NCBI GenBank assembly: GCA_001939145.1
Contig: LSRX01000525.1
Span: 301,005 to 365,004 of the forward strand
Direction: 5' to 3'
DNA length: 64,000 nt
From: Symbiodinium microadriaticum
Lineage: Eukaryota > Sar > Dinophyceae > Suessiales > Symbiodiniaceae
Shown: positions 9,870-19,189 of the stretch, piece by piece
Numbering within the stretch: position 1 is the first letter of the stretch
Layout: every line of letters begins with the position of its first letter
Made by a program: the position numbers and the translations under genes
The notes under the pieces: model-generated
Seen by the model: only the letters and a program-made list of their open reading frames with translations
What the model was told of the DNA's origin: nothing
Databases searched by the model: none

Positions 9870-10290
9870 CTTCTAAGCTTAAATGTGTTATAGGGTGTCG
9901 TAGGATCTAGGGTCTAAGGATAGGGTTTAGGGTTTAGGGTTTAGGGTGTTAGGGTGTCCTAGGATGTAGGGTTCAAGGATTTCATTTCATGAGGGCTTAG
10001 GGTTAAGGGCCTAGGTCAAAACCCTAGTAGCCTAACAACGGCCAAGGACTTGGTGCTTAGGGCTTTGGGGTTAGGCACTGATTTACAGATGGCCTGCTGT
10101 TGTCATCGCCTGACCCTGCCGAACGTGAGGATTGCGAACTCCGAACCATGAGAGCAGCCGGAGATGATTTAGGGTGTAGGGCCTTTAGGGTTTAGGGTTT
10201 TGGGTTTAGGGTTTGGGGTTTAGGGAATGAACATAAATCAACCTCTGCGGAGCTGTTGGAGGAAGTCAAAGCTGCAAAGAACAACAAACA
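9870..10290 (+). repeat. TTTAGGG tracts and duplicated 3' flank of UBL-RCC1 copy 1
   Basis: TTTAGGG at 9920-9945 and 10185-10225. The block around 10070-10170 aligns with 17208-17300 in the 3' flank of copy 3. Confidence 0.6.
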
Positions 10291-10293
10291 TGA

Positions 10294-10397
10294 CGGCTGA
10301 TGATCTACACCCTGCATTACCTTAAGGGCTTTCGGGTTTAGGGTTTAGGGGTTTAGGGTTTAGGGATCTTAGGGGCCCTAAACTAGATCATCAACCG
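10294..10397 (-). mobile_element. Family A element with centre replaced by TTTAGGG DNA
   Basis: Ends CGGCTGATGAT and ATCATCAACCG retained; between CCTTAAGGG and GGGGCCCTAAACT lies a TTTAGGG tract in place of the normal middle. Confidence 0.7.
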
Positions 10398-10571
10398 TAT
10401 GACAACCGAAACCTGCAACGGCTCACTTAGAGGCCCAAACAAGCTGAAACTTTCAGTTCTCCTGAGGGTCGTAATATCCCACAAAGTGCAAAGCATACAC
10501 ATTCAGCTACTAAGCTCACAAAACAGAGGTGGTCACCAGTTGCCCTTTCACGGAAACGCCTGCAGCACGTC

Positions 10572-12035
10572 TCACAGCCGATCCCCTACCGAGCTGCTGT
10601 CGCCACCATGCTTAGCCTCCCCCCAAGTGACCACAGCTCCATCACCCAGGACTGCAGCAAATGCCGCCTTAGTAGCTTGGATCTGCTGCACATCTCGCAG
10701 CTGATCCTGTGCTGCACTGCTGTCGCCACCATAATCGGCATGACCCCAGGTGACCACAGATCCATCACCCAGGACTGCAGCAAAAGCACAATTAGAAGCT
10801 TGAATCTGCTGCACATTCTTCAGCTGATCCTGAACGGCACTGCTGTCGCCACCAGCGTTGGCATTACCCCAGGTGACCACACATCCATCACCCAGGATTG
10901 CAGCAAATGCAGAACCAGCCGATTGGATCTGCCGCACGTTCGTCAGCTGATCATGGACGGCACTGCTGTGGCCACCCGCGGCGGCATAACCCCAGGTGAC
11001 CACAGATCCATCAACCAAGATTGCAGCGAATGCGTAATTCGAAGCTTGGATCTGCTGCACATGTCGCAAGTCATCCTGGACCACACTGCTGTCACCACCA
11101 AATAGGGCATTGCCCCAGGTGACCACAGATCCATCACTCAGGATTGCAGCGAACGCGCAGTTAGAAGCTTGGATTTGCCGCACATCTCGCAGCTGATCCC
11201 GTACCGCAGAGCTGTCGCCACCATAATCGGCTTTGCCCCAGGTGACGACAGATCCATCACCCAGGATTGCAGCAAATGCGCAACACGAAGCTTGGATCTG
11301 CTGCACATCTCGCAGCTGCTCCTGTACGGCACTGCTGTCTCCACCACCCCGGGCGGCATCACCCCAGGTGACTACAGATCCATCGCCCAGGACTGCAGCG
11401 AATGCCCAATAAGATGCTTGTATCTGCTGCACATCTCGCAGCTGATCCTGTACCGCACTGCTGTCTCCACCCCGGGGGGCATTACCCCAGGTGACCACAG
11501 ATCCATCGCCCAGGATTGCAGCAAAAGCACAATTAGAAGCTTGGATCTGCTGCACATCTCGCAGCTGATCATGCACCGCAATGCGGTCTCCACCACAATC
11601 GGCACTGCCCCAGGTGACGACGGATCCATCGCCCAGGATTGCAGCAAATGCGAACTTCGAAGCTTGGATCTGCCGAACATCTCGCAGCTGCTCCTGTACA
11701 GCACCGCTGTCGCCTCCAGGGTATGCAGCACCCCAGGTGACCACAGATCCGTCACCCAGTAGTGCGGCGAATGCAGATTGCTCGCCATCTCTGGTGGCTA
11801 CAAGCTGGACTTGACTCACCTGCAGGGTGAGCACGTCTTCGCTCATCAACTTCGCTTCTCTGACAGTTTTGGCGCCGTCCAGCACCTCGCCAGAAGGTTT
11901 CCGGAGCTGCCCTCTGCCCTTGACCTTTAGAGCGTTTTGGGCACGGCGCTTCAATGACTCAACAGATGCATCCGCCTCCGCCTCAAAAGACACACATTTG
12001 CCACTCAGTAGATGCACATCGACAGAAATCGACAT
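10572..12035 (-). CDS. UBL-RCC1 repeat protein, copy 1 (487 aa, intronless)
   Basis: A single open frame from an ATG (the motif MSISVDVHLLSGK opens a ubiquitin-like fold) to a stop. Residues 1-75 resemble an N-terminal ubiquitin-like domain; the rest is ten tandem 41-residue RCC1-type repeats of the form AFAAILGDGSVVTWG followed by GGDSSAVQDQLRDVQQIQAS. RCC1-like repeats usually fold as a beta-propeller for protein interaction, and UBL-RCC1 pairings are common in Symbiodiniaceae gene models; a role in ubiquitin signalling or scaffolding is only inferred. The frame can be extended 11 codons upstream from a GTG, but the ATG is preferred. No signal peptide or membrane segment is seen. The last repeat stops inside its tail (GGDSSSVGDRL). 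It is the first of three head-to-tail paralogs and has no visible intron. Confidence 0.85.
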   Translation of the reverse strand: MSISVDVHLLSGKCVSFEAEADASVESLKRRAQNALKVKGRGQLRKPSGEVLDGAKTVREAKLMSEDVLTLQVSQVQLVATRDGEQSAFAALLGDGSVVTWGAAYPGGDSGAVQEQLRDVRQIQASKFAFAAILGDGSVVTWGSADCGGDRIAVHDQLRDVQQIQASNCAFAAILGDGSVVTWGNAPRGGDSSAVQDQLRDVQQIQASYWAFAAVLGDGSVVTWGDAARGGGDSSAVQEQLRDVQQIQASCCAFAAILGDGSVVTWGKADYGGDSSAVRDQLRDVRQIQASNCAFAAILSDGSVVTWGNALFGGDSSVVQDDLRHVQQIQASNYAFAAILVDGSVVTWGYAAAGGHSSAVHDQLTNVRQIQSAGSAFAAILGDGCVVTWGNANAGGDSSAVQDQLKNVQQIQASNCAFAAVLGDGSVVTWGHADYGGDSSAAQDQLRDVQQIQATKAAFAAVLGDGAVVTWGEAKHGGDSSSVGDRL

Positions 12036-12072
12036 CACAGGGAAAAAGCTGGCAAGACCAAAGACCACGGGT

Positions 12073-12074
12073 GT

Positions 12075-12106
<32 letters not shown>

Positions 12107-12115
12107 CATATTATA
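12073..12115. repeat. AT microsatellite
   Basis: (TA)n with CATA interruptions just 5' of UBL-RCC1 copy 1. Confidence 0.9.
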
Positions 12116-12254
12116 AGAACAAGTGATATCAAGGTCATGCCCTTGTCTTAAGTGGTACATTGCTCACTCTAGGAGTGCTGCAGGTCAGGACAAGTCACAG
12201 ATCTGCGGTGCCAACCTTTACCCTGCATCCCTGAGCCCCACCTATAGGGGCCTT

Positions 12255-12555
12255 TCCAAAACCCTAAACCCGAAACCCCTAAACCTTAAACCCCAAGAGC
12301 CGGGCTTAAACGTCGTATACTGATGGCTATGCCTGTAAAAGAACCGGGCTTAACACTAAACCCTAAACCTCTAAAGCCCTTAAACCCTAACCCCTAAACC
12401 CTAAAACCCTAAAACCTAAACCTCAAACCCTAAACCCCTAAACCCCTAAACCCCTGAAACCCTAAAGCCTAAACCTCAAACCCTAAACCCTAAACCCCTA
12501 AACCCCTGAAGCCCTAAACCCCTGAAGCCCTAAAACCTACACCCTAAAACCCTAG
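12255..12555 (-). repeat. CCCTAAA array
   Basis: CCCTAAA and CCCCTAAA units, about 300 bp, between UBL-RCC1 copies 1 and 2. Confidence 0.82.
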
Positions 12556-12628
12556 CCTGTATTCAAGGGTGGTCGTGTCGAAGAAACGATGAGGCTTCTG
12601 AGTCTCAGATTCTCAGACTTGGGACATA

Positions 12629-12885
12629 CGGTTGATGATATAAATCCTGCATAGAGTGAGTTTAGGGTTTAGGGTTTAGGGGTTCGGGGTTTAGTGTTTA
12701 GGAGTTTAGGGGTTGTGGTTTAGGGTTTAGGGGTTGATGATATAAATCCTGCATAGGGTTTAGGGTTTAGGGTTTAGGGGTTGTGGTTTAGGGTTTAGGG
12801 TCCTGCAGTACCCATAACAAGGAATATACCATAATTCCCATAGTTTAGGGTCCTTAAGGTAATACAGGATTTAAATCATCAACAG
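12629..12885 (+). mobile_element. Family A element with two TTTAGGG inserts and duplicated end
   Basis: The 24-bp left end (GTTGATGATATAAATCC ... GCATAG) occurs at 12631 and again at 12733 with a TTTAGGG tract between. A second tract separates the second copy from TCCTGCAGTACCC, where the element resumes. Confidence 0.85.
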
Positions 12886-12889
12886 TATA

Positions 12890-13340
12890 ACGGCTTACCA
12901 CCTGTGGCCTAAAAGACCTATTTTTAAAAAGGGAGCCGTATATAGAAACCATAATAAGGAAGCCTAGAACGGTAGGTCTTTCGGCTACAGCTAGGGTTTA
13001 GGGCTTAGGGGTTCCATGGAAAATATCAAGGCTGAACTTACGGTTTAAGGCTTCGGGTTTCGGGCTTATGGCTCAAGGGCTGCACTCAGAGTTCTGCAGG
13101 GATCACACCTCGAGGGTTGAACTTTCAGGTATCCTCTTCCTTGATGCCTTTTTTTGAGGGAATGGCTGGGTCAAAAACGCTAAACCCTCTTAAACCCGAA
13201 GCCCTAAACCCTAAACCCGAAGCCCTAAACCGCGAAGCGTGGTGGGGGTGGTACAGGTCTCAACTGTCTGGCTGGGCTGTGGGGAGTTGTGCAGCGACCA
13301 GGGTTTCAGTGCTGAGGTTTCAGGGAATAGAGCGGCTTAA
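12890..13340. other. Region without a recognised gene
   Basis: Short heptamer runs; an open frame at 13117-13383 is partly translated repeat and not credible. Confidence 0.4.
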
Positions 13341-13636
13341 CGCTTTAGGGTTTAGGGTATGGCTGCGGAAGTTGTTGCGTTAAAGATTTATACGTATCAT
13401 AACAGCAACTCAAAGCTCTTATGGCTTCTAACGTTATAACTGATACAGAACTATAGTCTCATAAACCCCACAAGGACCCTTTGTAGGTACGTATAACTCT
13501 ACTTGATATTACCTATACTTGCTACCAAGTCACCCGACCCTCCACTCCGAGTGAGCCCTGAACCGTGAACACCAAACCCTAAACCCTATGTGAAGGATAA
13601 AAATGATTGCGGTTTGGGGTTTAGGCTTTATCTTAA

Positions 13637-13727
13637 CCCCCCAAAAACCTACTTCTCTAAGGACTTATATAAAGAAATCATAACAATAAAGGAACCCTAA
13701 AAAAGTAGGTTCTTAAGGGTCCAGGTA
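13637..13727. mobile_element. Family F-like element in duplication unit 2
   Basis: CCAAAAACCTACTTCTCTAA left, AAAAAAGTAGGTTCTTAAGG right; its paralog is at 16917-17005. Confidence 0.6.
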
Positions 13728-13994
13728 GGGTTTGGGGTTGAGGGTTTCGGGTTTAGGGTTTAGGATCACTCTCCAGGGGCCCAGTCCTCGAACACCGTAA
13801 GGGCTTAGGGTTTAGGGTTTAGGGTCTAGGGCTACACACAAAATCAATGCCCGCTCTGAAGCGGTTGAATGTCAAACAAAGTGCAACAACTCATATAACC
13901 CATGGAGGTCACGCGTTGCTCTTTCTCGGAAACGTTGGCAGCACATATCACAGCTGATTCTGTACCGAGCTGCTCTCGCCAAAAATCGTCAGGA

Positions 13995-16097
13995 TTATAC
14001 ACCATGGATCTGTTGCACATCTCGCAGCTGATCCTGCACTGCACTACTGTATCCACCAGAAGCGGCCTCACCCCAGGTGACCACAGATCCATCACCCAGG
14101 ATTGCAGCAAAGGCACGACTAGAAGCTTGGATCTGCTGTACATTCTTCAGCTGATCCTGTACGACACTACTGTCGCCACCATGGTCGGCAGCACCCCAGG
14201 TGACCACAGATCCATCACCCAGGATTGCAGCAAAGGCACAATTAGAAGCTTGAATCCGCTGCACACTCTTGAGCTGATCCTGAACGGCACTGCTGTCTCC
14301 ACCCCAGGCGGCATTACCCCAGGTGACCACAGATCCATCATCCAGGATTGCAGCAAAGGCACCACCGGAAGCTTGAATCTGCTGCACAGTCTTCAGCTGC
14401 TCCTGTACGGCACTGCTGTCGCCACCCCAGTCAGAACTCCCCCAGGTGACCACGGATCCATCAACCAAGATTGCAGCGAACGGGAACAACGAAGCCTGGA
14501 TCTGCCGCACATCTCGCAGCTGGCCCCGTACCGCACTGCTGTCGCCACCATGGTCGGCAGCACCCCAGGTGACCACAGATCCATCACCCAAGATAGCAGC
14601 AAAGGCACCATTAGAAGCTTGGATCTGCTGTACAGTCTTCAGCTGCACTTGTACGACACTACTGTCGCCACCAAGATGGGAATCACCCCAGGTGACCACA
14701 GATCCACCACCCAGAATTGCAGCAAAAGCACCATTAGAAGCTTGAATCTGCTGCACAGTCTTCAGCTGCTCCTGTACGGCACTGCTGTCTCCACCCCAGT
14801 CAGAACTCCCCCAGGTGACCACGGATCCATCAACCAAGATTGCAGCGAACGGGAACAACGAAGCCTGGATCTGCCGCACATCTCGCAGCTGGCCCCGTAC
14901 CGCACTGCTGTCGCCACCATGGTCGGCAGCACCCCAGGTGACCACAGATCCATCACCCAAGATAGCAGCAAAGGCACCATTAGAAGCTTGGATCTGCTGT
15001 ACAGTCTTCAGCTGCACTTGTACGACACTACTGTCGCCACCAAGATGGGAATCACCCCAGGTGACCACAGATCCACCACCCAGAATTGCAGCAAAAGCAC
15101 CATTAGAAGCTTGAATCTGCTGCACAGTCTTCAGCTGCTCCTGTACGGCACTGCTGTCTCCACCCCAGTCAGAACTCCCCCAGGTGACCACGGATCCATC
15201 AACCAAGATTGCAGCGAACGGGAACAACGAAGCCTGGATCTGCCGCACATCTCGCAGCTGGCCCCGTACCGCACTGCTGTCGCCACCATGGTCGGCAGCA
15301 CCCCAGGTGACCACAGATCCATCACCCAAGATAGCAGCAAAGGCACCATTAGAAGCTTGGATCTGCTGTACAGTCTTCAGCTGCACTTGTACGACACTAC
15401 TGTCGCCACCAAGATGGGAATCACCCCAGGTGACCACAGATCCACCACCCAGAATTGCAGCAAAAGCACCATTAGAAGCTTGAATCTGCTGCACAGTCTT
15501 CAGCTGCTCCTGTACGGCACTGCTGTCTCCACCCCAGTCGGCATCACCCCAGGTGACCACTGATCCATCACCCAGGACTGCAGCAAATGCACGGTAAGAA
15601 GCTTGGATCTGCTGCACATCCCGCAACTGATCCTGTACCGCACTGCTGTCGCCACCACAGTCGGCATCACCCCAGGTGACCAAAGATCCACTACCAAGGA
15701 TTGCAGCGAACGCGCAGTTAGAAGCTTGAATTTGCCGCACATCTCGCAGCTGATCCCGTACCGCAGAGCTGTCGCCACCATAATCGGCTTTGCCCCAGGT
15801 GACCACAGATCCATCACCCAGAAGTGCGGCGAACGCGGCGAAGAAACCACCTCGCCTGCTGGCCTGAAGCTGGACTTGCTTCACATGTAAGGTGAGCACA
15901 TCTCCACTCTTCAATTTCGCTTGTTTGATAGCTTGCGCCCCATCAAGGGTCTCGCCAGAAGAATTCAGCAGCCTCCCTCTACCCGTGACCAGAGCAATCT
16001 GGGCACGCCGCTTCAACGACTCAACAGATGCATCCGCCTCCGCTTCCAAAGACACACACTTGCCACTCAGTAGATGCACATGGACAGAAATCGACAT
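13995..16097 (-). CDS. UBL-RCC1 repeat protein, copy 2 (700 aa, intronless)
   Basis: Starts at an ATG inside a conserved context (LPAMSISVHVHLLSGK); the preceding conserved codons contain no ATG before a stop. Residues 1-75 are ubiquitin-like and about 95% identical to copy 3 by eye. Then come fifteen RCC1-like repeats of 41 residues (123 bp). Repeats 4-12 are a higher-order unit of three repeats (369 bp; variable loops DSHLG, AADHG, SSDWG) present three times with almost no differences, so this copy grew recently or is misassembled. The frame ends in QQIHGV just before sequence still homologous to the last repeat tail of copy 1, so the C-terminus looks truncated by a frame change. The function is inferred as a propeller-type scaffold; no catalytic domain is visible. 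Confidence 0.85.
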   Translation of the reverse strand: MSISVHVHLLSGKCVSLEAEADASVESLKRRAQIALVTGRGRLLNSSGETLDGAQAIKQAKLKSGDVLTLHVKQVQLQASRRGGFFAAFAALLGDGSVVTWGKADYGGDSSAVRDQLRDVRQIQASNCAFAAILGSGSLVTWGDADCGGDSSAVQDQLRDVQQIQASYRAFAAVLGDGSVVTWGDADWGGDSSAVQEQLKTVQQIQASNGAFAAILGGGSVVTWGDSHLGGDSSVVQVQLKTVQQIQASNGAFAAILGDGSVVTWGAADHGGDSSAVRGQLRDVRQIQASLFPFAAILVDGSVVTWGSSDWGGDSSAVQEQLKTVQQIQASNGAFAAILGGGSVVTWGDSHLGGDSSVVQVQLKTVQQIQASNGAFAAILGDGSVVTWGAADHGGDSSAVRGQLRDVRQIQASLFPFAAILVDGSVVTWGSSDWGGDSSAVQEQLKTVQQIQASNGAFAAILGGGSVVTWGDSHLGGDSSVVQVQLKTVQQIQASNGAFAAILGDGSVVTWGAADHGGDSSAVRGQLRDVRQIQASLFPFAAILVDGSVVTWGSSDWGGDSSAVQEQLKTVQQIQASGGAFAAILDDGSVVTWGNAAWGGDSSAVQDQLKSVQRIQASNCAFAAILGDGSVVTWGAADHGGDSSVVQDQLKNVQQIQASSRAFAAILGDGSVVTWGEAASGGYSSAVQDQLRDVQQIHGV
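14393..15499. repeat. 369-bp tandem triplication inside UBL-RCC1 copy 2
   Basis: Three consecutive 369-bp units (14393-14761, 14762-15130, 15131-15499), each encoding three RCC1-like repeats. By eye the units differ at one base near 14430 (gtcgcc versus gtctcc). A partial further unit flanks each side. Confidence 0.85.
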
Positions 16098-16133
16098 TGC
16101 AGGCAAAAAGCTGTCAAAACCGAAGACTACGGG

Positions 16134-16222
16134 TTATTGTTATTATTATTATTATTATTATTAATATTAGTATTAGAACTATTATTATTATTATTATTAA
16201 TATTAGAATTATTATTATTATT
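16134..16222. repeat. TTA microsatellite
   Basis: (TTA)n with TTAATATTAG interruptions, 5' of UBL-RCC1 copy 2. Confidence 0.9.
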
Positions 16223-16514
16223 GGGTCATAATTTTTGTACTTCTACACAGTCCCTCGACCGTGGTCCTGATTGCTACGGCCCATTTCAAAACAACTTCGC
16301 CTGAAGCATCCGGGAGTCTGCTAGCCTCATTCCTGGTTTAGGGTTTTGGGTTTAGGGTTTTGGGTTTCGGGTTTAGGGTTCAGGGTTCAGGGTTTAGGGT
16401 CTAGGATTCCTGATGCAATCACGAAGAGTCTCCTGAAGTGCCCTAAAGCCCTAAACCGGAAATTTCGGGCTTTCAGGGTTTCAGTGGTTTGAGGTTTCCG
16501 GGAGTAGAGCTTAG
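16223..16514 (+). repeat. TTTAGGG tract and unique DNA
   Basis: Heptamers at 16335-16405 and unique DNA otherwise. Confidence 0.5.
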
Positions 16515-16670
16515 GATTTAGGGTATGGCTTCGGAAGTTGTTGCTTTAGAGACTTACAAGTATCAAGTATCATAACAGCACCTCAAAGCTGGTGATGGCT
16601 TCTAACGTTGACTGTTGTATCGAGAAGTATAGTCTCATAAAACCCAACAAGGACCCCTTTTAGGTACTTA

Positions 16671-16773
16671 CGGTTATGATATAAATCCTGCAATACTCAT
16701 AATAAGGAATATACCATAATTCCCATAGTTTAAGGTCCTTAAGGTATTGCAGGATTTATATCATCATGAACAG
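16671..16773 (+). mobile_element. Family A element with paralogous empty site
   Basis: Flanked by TA at 16669-16670 and 16774-16775. The duplicated unit at 13343-16133 lacks it and has a single TA at 13492-13493. Confidence 0.9.
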
Positions 16774-16916
16774 TATCACTCTATTCGTTGTTGCCTACAT
16801 ACTACCAATTCACGCGACCCTCCACTCCAAGTGAGCCCTGAACCGTAAACCCTAAACCCTAAACCCTATATGTGAAGGATAACAATGACTACGGTTTGGG
16901 GTTTAGGGTTTATCTT

Positions 16917-17005
16917 AAACCACCCAAAAAAACCTACTTCTCTAAGGACTTCTATAAAATCATAAAAAGGAACCCTAAAAAAGTAGGTTCTTTAGGGTCC
17001 AGGTA
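16917..17005. mobile_element. Family F-like element in duplication unit 3
   Basis: Paralogous to 13637-13727, so it predates the duplication. Confidence 0.6.
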
Positions 17006-17541
17006 GGGTTTAGGGTTGAGGGTTTTTTTAGGGTTTAGGATCACATTCCAGCGGCCCAGTCTTCGAACTCCGTAAGACCTACACACAAAATCAAAGCCCG
17101 CCTTTAAAAGGTTTAGGGTTTAGGGCTAGGGTTTACCAACCCAAAACCATACCCCCACAATGACTAATAACTCCTCAAGGTTTGGCGCTTCAGGCTTTGA
17201 GTTTAGGCACTGGTTTACATCTAGCCCGCTGTTTGTCACCGTCTGTCCCTGCTAATGTCCCTAAACCCTAAACCCTAAACTCTAAACCCAATGCATGAGA
17301 ACATAATGAGATGACACGGAGATTGAGAGACCTGAGATACGATCCGAAATTCAGAACCGTGGAGCGGTTGCGAAGCAAGTACTGCATGGAATATGCGATG
17401 GCAAGTGAACATGAGTATGAACGAAACGTGCAACAACTCATATAATCCATGGACGTCACGAGTTGCTCTTTCTAGGAAGCTTTTGCAGCACATATCACAG
17501 CTGATTCTGCACCGAGCTGCTGTCGCCAAAAATCGTCAGCA

Positions 17542-18939
17542 TTATACACCCGGCGCAAAGGCCTCATTAGCAGCTTGGATCTGCTGCACATCTCGCAGCT
17601 GATGCTGCACTGCACTACTGTCTCCACCACAGTCGGCACTGCACCAGCTGACGACAGATCCATCACCCAGGATTGCAGCAAAGGCACAATTAGAAGCTTG
17701 GATCTGCTGCACATTCTTCAGCTGCTCCTGTACGACACTACTCTCGCCGCCATGGTCGGCAGCACCCCAGGTGACCACAGATCCATCACCGAGGATTGCA
17801 GCAAAGGCACCACGGGAAGCTTGAATCTGCTGCACAGTCTTCAGCTGCTCTTGGACGGCACTGCTGTCGCCACCAAGATGGGAATCACCCCAAGTGACCA
17901 CAGATCCATCACCCAGGATTGCAGCAAAGGCACCACCAGAAGCTTGAATATGCTGCACAGTCTTCAGCTGATCCTGAACGGCACTGCTGTCTCCACCCCA
18001 TGGACCATTCCCCCAGGTGACCACGGATCCATCAACCAAGATTGCAGCGAATGAGTACAACGAAGCTTGGATCTGCCGCACATCTCGCAGCTGGTCCTGT
18101 ACCGCACTGCTGTCGCCACCAACATCACCAAATTGGGATTTGCCCCAGGTGACCACAGATCCATCACCCAGGATGGCAGCAAAGGCACCATTAGAAGCTT
18201 GAATCTGCTTCACATTCTTCAGCTGATCCTGAACCGCGCTGCTGTCGCCACCAAAGTTGCCAATACCCCAAGTGACCACAGATCCATCATCCAGGATTGC
18301 AGCAAACGAGTCTCCAGAAGCTTGGATCTGCTGCACATTCTTCAGCTGCTCCTGTACGCCACTGCTGTCTCCACCCCGGTCGGCATTCCCCCAGGTGACC
18401 ACAGATCCATCGGCCAGGATTGCAGCGAAAGCACGCAAAGAAGCTTGGATCTGCTGCACATTCTTCAGCTGCTCCTGCACCGCACGGCTGTCACCACCGG
18501 AGTCGGCACTACCCCAAGTGACCACGGAACCATCACCGAGGATTGCAGCAAAAGCCCCATTCGAAGCTTGGATCTGTTGCACATCTCGCAGCTGATCCTG
18601 AACGGCACTGCTGTCGGCACCAAATTTGGAATTTCCCCAGGTGACCACAGATCCATCACCCAGGAGTGCGGCGAACGCGGCGAATATACCACCTTGCCTG
18701 CTGGCTTGAAGCTGGACTTGGTTCACATGTAGGGTGAGCACATCTCCACTCTTCAATTTCGCTTGTTTGATAGCTTGTGCCCCATCAAGGATCTCGCCAG
18801 AAGAATTCAGCAGCCTCCCTCTACCCGTGACCAGAGCAATCTGGGCACGCCGCTTCAACGACTCAACAGATGCATCCGCCTCCGCTTCCAAAGACACACA
18901 CTTGCCACTCAGTAGATGCACATGGACAGAAATCGACAT
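17542..18939 (-). CDS. UBL-RCC1 repeat protein, copy 3 (465 aa, intronless)
   Basis: Same architecture as copy 2 and nearly the same N-terminal 75 residues: ubiquitin-like domain, then nine 41-residue RCC1-like repeats. Repeat 5 carries a small loop insertion (KSQFGDVGGDSS). The last full repeat has SWC in place of TWG, and the frame ends FAPGV immediately before a conserved but out-of-frame tail (GDSSSVQNQL in another frame). The 5' side shares the VVFGFDSFLPA-coding context with copy 2, so upstream sequence was duplicated together with the gene. Intronless; the role is inferred only from the domain types. Confidence 0.84.
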   Translation of the reverse strand: MSISVHVHLLSGKCVSLEAEADASVESLKRRAQIALVTGRGRLLNSSGEILDGAQAIKQAKLKSGDVLTLHVNQVQLQASRQGGIFAAFAALLGDGSVVTWGNSKFGADSSAVQDQLRDVQQIQASNGAFAAILGDGSVVTWGSADSGGDSRAVQEQLKNVQQIQASLRAFAAILADGSVVTWGNADRGGDSSGVQEQLKNVQQIQASGDSFAAILDDGSVVTWGIGNFGGDSSAVQDQLKNVKQIQASNGAFAAILGDGSVVTWGKSQFGDVGGDSSAVQDQLRDVRQIQASLYSFAAILVDGSVVTWGNGPWGGDSSAVQDQLKTVQHIQASGGAFAAILGDGSVVTWGDSHLGGDSSAVQEQLKTVQQIQASRGAFAAILGDGSVVTWGAADHGGESSVVQEQLKNVQQIQASNCAFAAILGDGSVVSWCSADCGGDSSAVQHQLRDVQQIQAANEAFAPGV

Positions 18940-19189
18940 TGCAGGCAAAAAGCTGTCAAAACCGAAGACTACGGCCTACTAAATCATACCTGGTACCCCA
19001 CAGCCCGTGGCAACACAAGTTCGGCTGAAGCACCCCCAGGTTGCATAATATACTCAAGTTTTTACTACAAAATACTCCAACATACCTGTACGTATATTAT
19101 GCGAGAAAACACTTCATAAGCCATTATACTATACTTGTACTAGAACATAACCCAAAGGCCAAATCCGACTTTTGCCGGCCCCCATATTC

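Larger units (their letters stand above)
13343..16133. repeat. Segmental duplication unit carrying UBL-RCC1 copy 2
   Basis: The 3' flank, gene and short 5' flank align with 16515-18975 (copy 3). Shared landmarks are the TATGGCTGCGGAAGTTGTTG block at about 13350, the CCGACCCTCCACTCCGAGTG block at about 13535, a palindromic AAAACCTACTTCTC element at 13637-13727, and the gene itself. Indels between units are informative: unit 3 has a family A element absent here, this unit has a TTTAGGG tract at about 13802-13831 absent from unit 3, and unit 3 has about 320 bp (17109-17428) missing here. Confidence 0.8.
16515..18975. repeat. Segmental duplication unit carrying UBL-RCC1 copy 3
   Basis: Paralogous to 13343-16133. 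Its 3' flank between about 17208 and 17300 also resembles the 3' flank of copy 1 near 10070-10170, so copies 1 and 3 share a segment that copy 2 has lost. Contains a family A element at 16671-16773 whose empty site is preserved in unit 2. Confidence 0.78.

Noticed and set aside
13060..13085. Spliced-leader relic (TTATGGCTCAAGG resembling the end of the dinoflagellate leader)
   Set aside because: Only the last eight bases agree, and it is not at a gene start; no complete 22-nt leader was seen near any gene.
13902..15563. 553-codon plus-strand open frame opposite UBL-RCC1 copy 2
   Set aside because: It is the antisense of a 123-bp repeat that happens to lack stops; the minus-strand translation has clear domains and the same antisense openness occurs at copies 1 and 3.
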